A DNA stretch of 9,758 nucleotides from Acidobacteria bacterium AH-259-L09 (GTDB lineage Bacteria > Acidobacteriota > UBA6911 > RPQK01). The stretch spans positions 1-9,758 of the forward strand of contig JALLOL010000080.1 in NCBI GenBank assembly GCA_027717875.1. The letters run 5' to 3'. Under the pieces are notes generated by a model. That model made no database searches. It was not told where the DNA came from and worked only from the letters and a program-made list of their open reading frames with translations. The position numbers and the translations under genes are program-made. Each line of letters opens with the position of its first letter. Within the stretch, counting starts at the first letter, position 1. This document shows, one piece after another, positions 6,438-9,758 of this stretch.

Positions 6438-6806
6438 ATGGTAAGCCAAGTGAAGAGGGAAGAGAGGCGCCGGTTCAAACGCTGGGAGATTTTAATCCCG
6501 TGCACAGTCGAATGGCAAGGGTCGTCAACCACGGGGCAAATCACCAATCTCTCCTTTGGTGGAGCATTGATCAAACAGGCGAATGCTGCCCCTCCCAAGG
6601 GCACTCCCGTCATTGTTACATTTCAAGTTAAGAAGGAACCGGTCGAGCTGGAAGGAAGACTGGCTGGCAGAATTGTCCACACTTTCAGGCAGTTCACAGA
6701 ACGTGGGGATATCATCTGCTTTGGTGTGCAATTCGAGGAACCGGTAGAGGAAGTCAGGTCGAAGCTGATTCCGGTTTTCCAAACTTTTGTTGGCGAAGTC
6801 GATTGA
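6438..6806 (+). CDS. PilZ domain protein, probable c-di-GMP effector
   Basis: This is a 122-residue single-domain cytoplasmic protein. It has both PilZ ligand motifs: RRFKR (11-15, the RxxxR element) and TNLSFGG (36-42, the [D/N]xSxxG element), followed by beta-barrel strands such as VIVTFQV and GRIVHTF and the closing CFGVQFEEP (94-102). With both motifs intact it is expected to bind c-di-GMP and act by conformational change on an unknown partner. ATG 6438 is the first start after the recombinase-tail stop at 6432-6434. No strong Shine-Dalgarno is present, only GGGACGG nearby, so translation may depend on the upstream frames. It converges on the rhomboid gene with 81 bp between them. A link with the cyclase/HD-GYP protein across the intergenic region is possible but not shown. 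Confidence 0.85.
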   Translation: MVSQVKREERRRFKRWEILIPCTVEWQGSSTTGQITNLSFGGALIKQANAAPPKGTPVIVTFQVKKEPVELEGRLAGRIVHTFRQFTERGDIICFGVQFEEPVEEVRSKLIPVFQTFVGEVD

Positions 6807-6887
6807 GCTTCGGTGTGGTATCTCGGCTTGCGGCCCAAATGATCAGGTCAGGATCTACAAATGGGATCACGTATAGAGCGGATAGGG

Positions 6888-7616
6888 TCAGCTACGCCAG
6901 CGATCGATGCGGCGAGCGTGGTAATGTGGCTGGTTGAAGAAGCGGACCGTTCGTTGCTTGAACAACCCTACCAGGAGCAAACCAGCTATGAATCCTCCAA
7001 TGTGAGCGAACCAAGCGACTCCTCCGCCGCCCTGTCCCAAGCTTAAGGTTCCCTGAAAGAGCTGAATGACAAAGTAAAATCCCAGAACAAATCCAGCCGG
7101 GATGTACATCACGCGCCAAAAGAAACCCAGCGGAATCAAAACCAGAACCCGGGCGCGAGGATACAGCAACATGTAGGCACCTAAGATCCCCGAGATCGCA
7201 CCACTCGCGCCGATGGTGGGAATCGCTGACGTGACGTCCGTTAGAAAATGGCTCATCGAAGCGACGAGGCCAGTAAGCAAATAGAACACAATGAATCGTC
7301 CATGGCTCATGGCGTCCTCTATATTGTTGCCGAAGATCCACAGGTAGAGCATGTTGCCGATCAGATGCAAGAACCCACCGTGTAGAAACATGCTCGTCAA
7401 GATGCTGAATGACGCAGGAATGGCTACCAGCTCGGAGGGGAGAGGTTGGGAACCGAAGATAACAGCAGGAATGGCACCAAATTGGTGCACAAACAGCTCA
7501 CCTCCTCTTGGCCCCAGTGAAATCTGGTAGAGGAACACGAGGATGTTGAGCGCGATCAGGCCCACGGTCATAACTGGCCTGATCGTGGTGGGATTGTCAT
7601 CGCGCAGTGGGATCAT
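6888..7616 (-). CDS. Rhomboid-family intramembrane serine protease
   Basis: This 242-residue membrane protein has six or so transmembrane segments. Hallmarks of rhomboid proteases are present: HLIGNMLYLWIFG (84-96, with the H and N of the oxyanion region), GASGAISG (136-143, catalytic S138 in GxSG), and AHIGGFIAG (204-212, catalytic H205). The dyad S138/H205 is complete, so it should be active, cleaving membrane-embedded substrates that are unknown here. ATG 7616 has GGGAGGA about nine bases upstream. The N-terminus MIPLRDDNPT is typical of the bacterial group that begins 'MIPLRDxxPT'. The N-terminal codons overlap the tail of a weak upstream ORF. Confidence 0.92.
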   Translation of the reverse strand: MIPLRDDNPTTIRPVMTVGLIALNILVFLYQISLGPRGGELFVHQFGAIPAVIFGSQPLPSELVAIPASFSILTSMFLHGGFLHLIGNMLYLWIFGNNIEDAMSHGRFIVFYLLTGLVASMSHFLTDVTSAIPTIGASGAISGILGAYMLLYPRARVLVLIPLGFFWRVMYIPAGFVLGFYFVIQLFQGTLSLGQGGGGVAWFAHIGGFIAGLLLVGLFKQRTVRFFNQPHYHARRIDRWRS

Positions 7617-7866
7617 CGAAGTAATCCTCCCTTCCTCTCATTCCACGCTTCCCGCTCAAAGCGTGCCGCCCGCCCGGGGTCGTGTGCGAATAGATTTTAT
7701 CCTCTAATGAGAAAGCCGGCAGAAGATTTCGGCACGGGAGCATGCCACATCTCTCAGCCGGCGAGTGTGCGTGCGAACTCAAGAACCTGGCGCCGCGCTG
7801 GTCTGGCTCGAGTCGTTCAAGCTGCTTCCGCAGCTCTTTGTCAATAGCTTTGCCCAATTCTGCCAT
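7597..7866 (-). pseudogene. Small ORF, probably frameshifted, upstream of the rhomboid gene
   Basis: ATG 7866 has AGGAAG seven bases upstream and opens MAELGKAIDKELRKQLERLE, then PDQ, a plausible amphipathic helix. The open frame continues for 89 residues but its text turns odd after PDQR. Shifting frame there gives RQVLEFARTLAG, a natural continuation of helix-rich small proteins that begin like this. A second shift back gives MLPCRNLLPAFSLED. I read it as a relic with at least two indels, the first looking like an extra CG in a CGCGGCGCC run. It resembles small antitoxin-like (DUF2281-type) proteins, but weakly. The nominal stop at 7597 overlaps the rhomboid start by 20 bases. A shorter functional protein cannot be excluded. 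Confidence 0.4.
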
Positions 7867-7947
7867 CCTCCGACTTCCTGTTAAAACCTCACGGATATTC
7901 TACCCGGGTTCACTGGCCAATTCGATTAATGCCGCTGCAGATGCCGG

Positions 7948-7992
7948 AATTCTCACACAATTCTCACATACGGGGAAGCGGATCTGTGTGAG
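7948..7992. repeat. Tandem AATTCTCACA repeat with an inverted partner
   Basis: AATTCTCACA occurs twice with an 11-base period (7948-7957 and 7959-7968). CTCACACA (7952-7959) pairs with TGTGTGAG (7985-7992), making a possible stem with a 25-base loop. It lies just downstream (3') of the tRNA-Arg fragment, so it may be the old tRNA terminator region or a protein-binding array. No function is assigned. Confidence 0.4.
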
Positions 7993-8023
7993 ACCGAATT
8001 GCTGTAAGTCATTGAAAATAAAG

Positions 8024-8068
8024 TGGCGCGCCCGGAGGGATTCGAACCCCCGACCTACGGATTCGAAG
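8024..8068 (-). other. tRNA-Arg(UCG) 3' half; attachment-site duplicate of an integrated element
   Basis: Read on the minus strand this is the 3' half of a tRNA: anticodon loop CTTCGAA (8068-8062, anticodon TCG), anticodon stem TCCGT, variable region AGGTC, T-arm GGGGG-TTCGAAT-CCCTC (8051-8035), acceptor strand CGGGCGC (8034-8028), discriminator G and encoded CCA (8026-8024). The expected partner ACGGA stem, D-arm and 5' acceptor GCGCCCG are absent beyond 8068, so this is not a working tRNA. Tyrosine integrases commonly recombine in the anticodon loop and leave such a half at the far end of the element. The broken integrase starts 167 bp away. By geometry the element lies to the right, and the restored tRNA should lie beyond the window. 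Confidence 0.8.
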
Positions 8069-8165
8069 TGCATTCTGAGGCTATTTAGGCTGGTTTAGAA
8101 GAGTTTGTTTAACGTAGTGGCGACGGGCCTTTCAAGCCACGTTTGGGAATTTCCTTATTAGTCTT

Positions 8166-8189
8166 AATTCGTGGGTATTAGTACGAATT
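8166..8189. repeat. Inverted repeat between integrase and attachment site
   Basis: AATTCGT (8166-8172) and ACGAATT (8183-8189) are perfect 7-base arms around a 10-base spacer. Immediately after, GGAAACA occurs twice within 20 bases (8190-8210 area). Position between the integrase stop and the tRNA half suits arm-type or excisionase sites, or a weak terminator. This is inference from location only. Confidence 0.35.
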
Positions 8190-8234
8190 GTGGAAACAAT
8201 TTGGAAACATCCACGGCCAGCTACCCCCACGGAA

Positions 8235-9270
8235 CTAAATCTCGTTATTCTTCTCTACAGCTTCCTCATCGCACAGATTGTCCAAGACTTCGACAGCTTT
8301 CGCTTTATGGTTGGGGGAGAGATGCGAGTACCGCTCCGTCATCTTTAGGGATTTGTGTCCGAGGAGTTCCTTGACTGTCATCAGATCCACTCCGGCCATT
8401 ACCAGATGACTTGCAAACGTATGTCTCAAGTGTGCAGCGTGACATCATCTAATCCAGCCTTTTTCCGGGCTGTGAGGAACGAAGTTTTGATGTCGGTTAG
8501 TCTTCCTCCATTCCCAGGAAAAACATAAGGTGAATCTATTCGACGTGGAAGACGGTGCAGGGCTTCTAGTAACGTTTTATTGATAGGGATTGCGCGTTTC
8601 TCTCCGTTCTTTGGGTGTATCACTTCGAGTACTTTGTTTCTTAGATCGATATGCTCCCACAGCAGATCGAAAATCTCTCCTCTTCTCATTCCTGTGTGGA
8701 TCGCTAGGGTGATGATCGGCTTTAGGTCAGGATGCGCGGCGGCGATGAGTCGGTCAATTTCCCCTTTTGTTAAGTAGCGCAACCGTGCATTGTCCTCCCT
8801 GAGTAACTTCACAGGATTTGCGGGATTTTCATACAAGTAGTCCCATTTGATCGCCGTATTGAGTAGGTGTTTCAACCTAGCAAGGTTGCGGTTTACGGTT
8901 GCTGGGGCCACCTCCTTGATTCTGGCCGCCTTGAACCGCTCGATCTGTCTCGTAGTGACGTTTTGGAGCCAGGTGTCAGGTCCGAAGTATTCCCTCGACT
9001 GGTTAAGAATGTAGCCCTCCGTCCTCCAATCACGATGGTTGACCTTGCTGAACGTTTCCATGTACTCATGGCACATTTTTCCAAATGTGATCTTCTTGAT
9101 GCGACGTAGACCTGGCCTTCTCTCCAGTTCGGAGACAATGAGAGCCAACTCTCTCTCCGCCCCCCTGCGATTATCCTTCACCGCCTTCTTGATGATCCGT
9201 GTGCCGTCTTTTAGCCTATAGTCCAGGTGAGATACCCCTCTCTACCTTTGATCTTCCTTACCTTAGCCAT
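8235..9270 (-). pseudogene. Tyrosine recombinase/integrase broken by two single-base frameshifts
   Basis: ATG 9270 has a near-perfect AAGGAGGTC (9274-9282). Three frames join into one 345-residue integrase if one base is restored at about 9222 (TGGAC read as TGGGAC, giving LTWDYRLKDGTRIIKKAVKD) and one at about 8431 (CACACTTG read as CACGACTTG, giving [12 protein letters not shown]). As it stands, translation stops after 19 codons. The restored protein has an N-terminal DNA-binding part with a core-binding (SAM-like) domain (about 60-150) and a complete catalytic set: R196 in TGMRRGE, H280 and R283 in HDLRHTF, H306 in LLGHKS and Y315 in TERYSHL. It is a phage/island integrase that would act on the tRNA-Arg attachment site next to it. 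Both lesions are losses of one G; sequencing error is possible. Confidence 0.88.
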
Positions 9271-9284
9271 TTTGACCTCCTTCT

Positions 9285-9461
9285 TTAACGTTTGTGAGTA
9301 AAGTCTATTGGTTGCTCGATACTCTTCATGGTGGAACCACACTTGAGGCAGCGGTAGTACCGATATTTGATCACCCCCGGTTCCTTGCCCCGACGCCGCA
9401 CCATGTAGACCTTCCAATGATGCTTGCAACGTGGGTTCTTGATGCCTATGGCCTTAACCAT
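9285..9461 (-). CDS. Small zinc-ribbon-like protein encoded before the integrase
   Basis: ATG 9461 to TAA 9285-9287 encodes 58 residues: it starts MVKAIGIKNPRCKHHWKVYM, has a very basic middle (RRRGK, 22-26) and then YRCLKCGSTMKS. C12 with H15 (CKHH) and C38 with C41 (CLKC) form two ligand pairs about 22 residues apart, as in zinc ribbons. The protein is rich in Lys, Arg, Tyr and Trp, suggesting nucleic-acid binding. It ends two bases before the integrase Shine-Dalgarno, so the two genes are almost certainly one transcript. It could be an excisionase-like or regulatory partner of the integrase, but that is inference from position. It appears intact while the integrase is not. No Shine-Dalgarno precedes it. 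Confidence 0.7.
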   Translation of the reverse strand: MVKAIGIKNPRCKHHWKVYMVRRRGKEPGVIKYRYYRCLKCGSTMKSIEQPIDFTHKR

Positions 9462-9462
9462 A

Positions 9463-9496
9463 ATATAACTATATACAGTTATATATTGAGCGTCAA
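9463..9496 (-). promoter_or_regulatory. Strong promoter with overlapping palindromic operator for the zinc-ribbon/integrase pair
   Basis: On the minus strand TTGACG (9496-9491) and TATAGT (9473-9468) are exactly 17 bases apart. The perfect inverted repeat ATATAACT-atatac-AGTTATAT (9463-9484) covers the -10 box and ends one base before the ATG at 9461. A repressor bound there would block transcription. The expected transcription start falls at or next to the ATG, implying a leaderless message. Confidence 0.6.
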
Positions 9497-9507
9497 GCCC
9501 AATCAGT

Positions 9508-9622
9508 TACACACCCTCAGTTTTCTTTACACCCTTGGTGGGTAGTTGGATGAGGTAGAAGCACTTCCTCCTGATTTGGTTATCAAGATCCCCACATACA
9601 CAGGGTCAGTTTTCTTAACACC
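9508..9622. repeat. Pair of 26-bp direct repeats upstream of the element's first gene
   Basis: The 26-base units at 9508-9533 and 9597-9622 match at 22 positions and share TCAGTTTTCTT and the outer TACACA and ACACC. The start-to-start distance is 89 bases. Three of the four differences form a block CCC versus GGG at the same place. They lie behind the zinc-ribbon promoter at the integrase end of the element, a typical place for integrase arm-type sites or regulator-binding sites. Confidence 0.55.
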
Positions 9623-9737
9623 TTTGGGAGGGAGTGATATTGGATAGGATCGTTTTATATAGGGTTGGGATTTCCATTGCCTTTCACCCCCTGAAGGTCT
9701 ACCATCAACAAGAAGTTAGGTCGGGGAGGAGACAAGC

Positions 9738-9758
9738 GTGGTTGGCAAAACCATCAGC
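9738..9758 (+). CDS. Start of a Ser/Thr protein kinase, cut by the window edge
   Basis: GTG 9738 follows GGAGGAG (9725-9731) at six bases, and the seven visible codons read VVGKTIS. Leader and start match the kinase remnant at 6211: GGAGACAAGCGTG is identical in both, and GKTIS is the shared N-terminal motif preceding HYKILEKLGEGG in the family. So little is visible that completeness cannot be judged. It is assigned to the family through the match with the longer remnant. The stretch 9623-9724 before it shows no clear promoter. Confidence 0.6.

Noticed and set aside
8024..8068. tRNA split by a group I intron in the anticodon loop
   Set aside because: Bacterial tRNA-Arg introns occur there, but no 5' tRNA half was found to the right in the window and an integrase follows; an attachment-site duplicate explains it better.
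7742..8098. 118-residue plus-strand frame ending with ARRDSNPRPTDS-type text
   Set aside because: The RRDSNPRPTDS text is the translation of the antisense of a tRNA 3' half (8024-8068), a familiar annotation artefact; the frame also has no RBS.
8426..8440. Programmed frameshift in the integrase
   Set aside because: No slippery heptamer or downstream structure is evident, the first frame closes immediately, and a second unrelated frameshift exists at about 9222; mutation or sequencing error is simpler.
9508..9622. CRISPR array
   Set aside because: Only two imperfect repeat copies with an 89-base period and no cas genes.

Overview
The window reads as chromosomal DNA from a Gram-negative soil- or sediment-type bacterium, most likely Acidobacteriota or a relative. 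This rests on inference. The main clue is four separate pieces of the large serine/threonine kinases with a C-terminal WD40/TolB-like propeller that end in an 'NWFE-LKRLVPT' tail, a family abundant in that phylum. Supporting clues are a Tat-exported sugar isomerase-like protein, a YVTN propeller protein, SPase I and Tat signal peptides, and ordinary Shine-Dalgarno sites. Gene density is low, and many stretches between genes hold broken genes, so the region looks plastic and decaying.

Left part (1-3311): the start of a secreted protein of unknown function (minus, cut by the window edge) diverges from a secreted YVTN beta-propeller protein (417-1436, plus). A frameshifted C-terminal scrap of a propeller kinase follows directly. 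A Tat-exported xylose-isomerase-like TIM-barrel protein (2060-2980, minus) comes next, and its promoter region abuts a second, internally deleted kinase-propeller scrap (3110-3311).

Middle part (3312-6806): an IS110-like transposase N-terminal remnant and a striking 84-bp two-arm palindrome precede the largest gene, a membrane-anchored class III (IIIb-type) adenylate cyclase fused to a TPR-like linker and an HD-GYP domain that lacks two canonical metal-binding histidines (3717-5651, minus). Its upstream region holds an unidentified gene fragment. A kinase N-terminus (from 6211) is then fused at about 6271-6277 to the C-terminal tail of a serine recombinase, and an intact PilZ protein starts 3 bp after the recombinase stop.

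Right part (6807-9758): a rhomboid protease (minus) has a probably frameshifted small ORF in front of it. Next comes the left end of an integrated element: a 45-bp 3' half of a tRNA-Arg(UCG), cut at the anticodon loop, followed by a tyrosine recombinase carrying two single-base frameshifts, a 58-residue zinc-ribbon-like protein with a strong, apparently leaderless promoter inside a palindrome, and a pair of 26-bp repeats. The window ends with the first seven codons of another kinase of the same family.

Functional links are modest. The cyclase/HD-GYP protein and the PilZ protein both belong to cyclic-nucleotide signalling and could be related, but they are not an operon. The main theme is mobile-element traffic and recombination among kinase paralogues.
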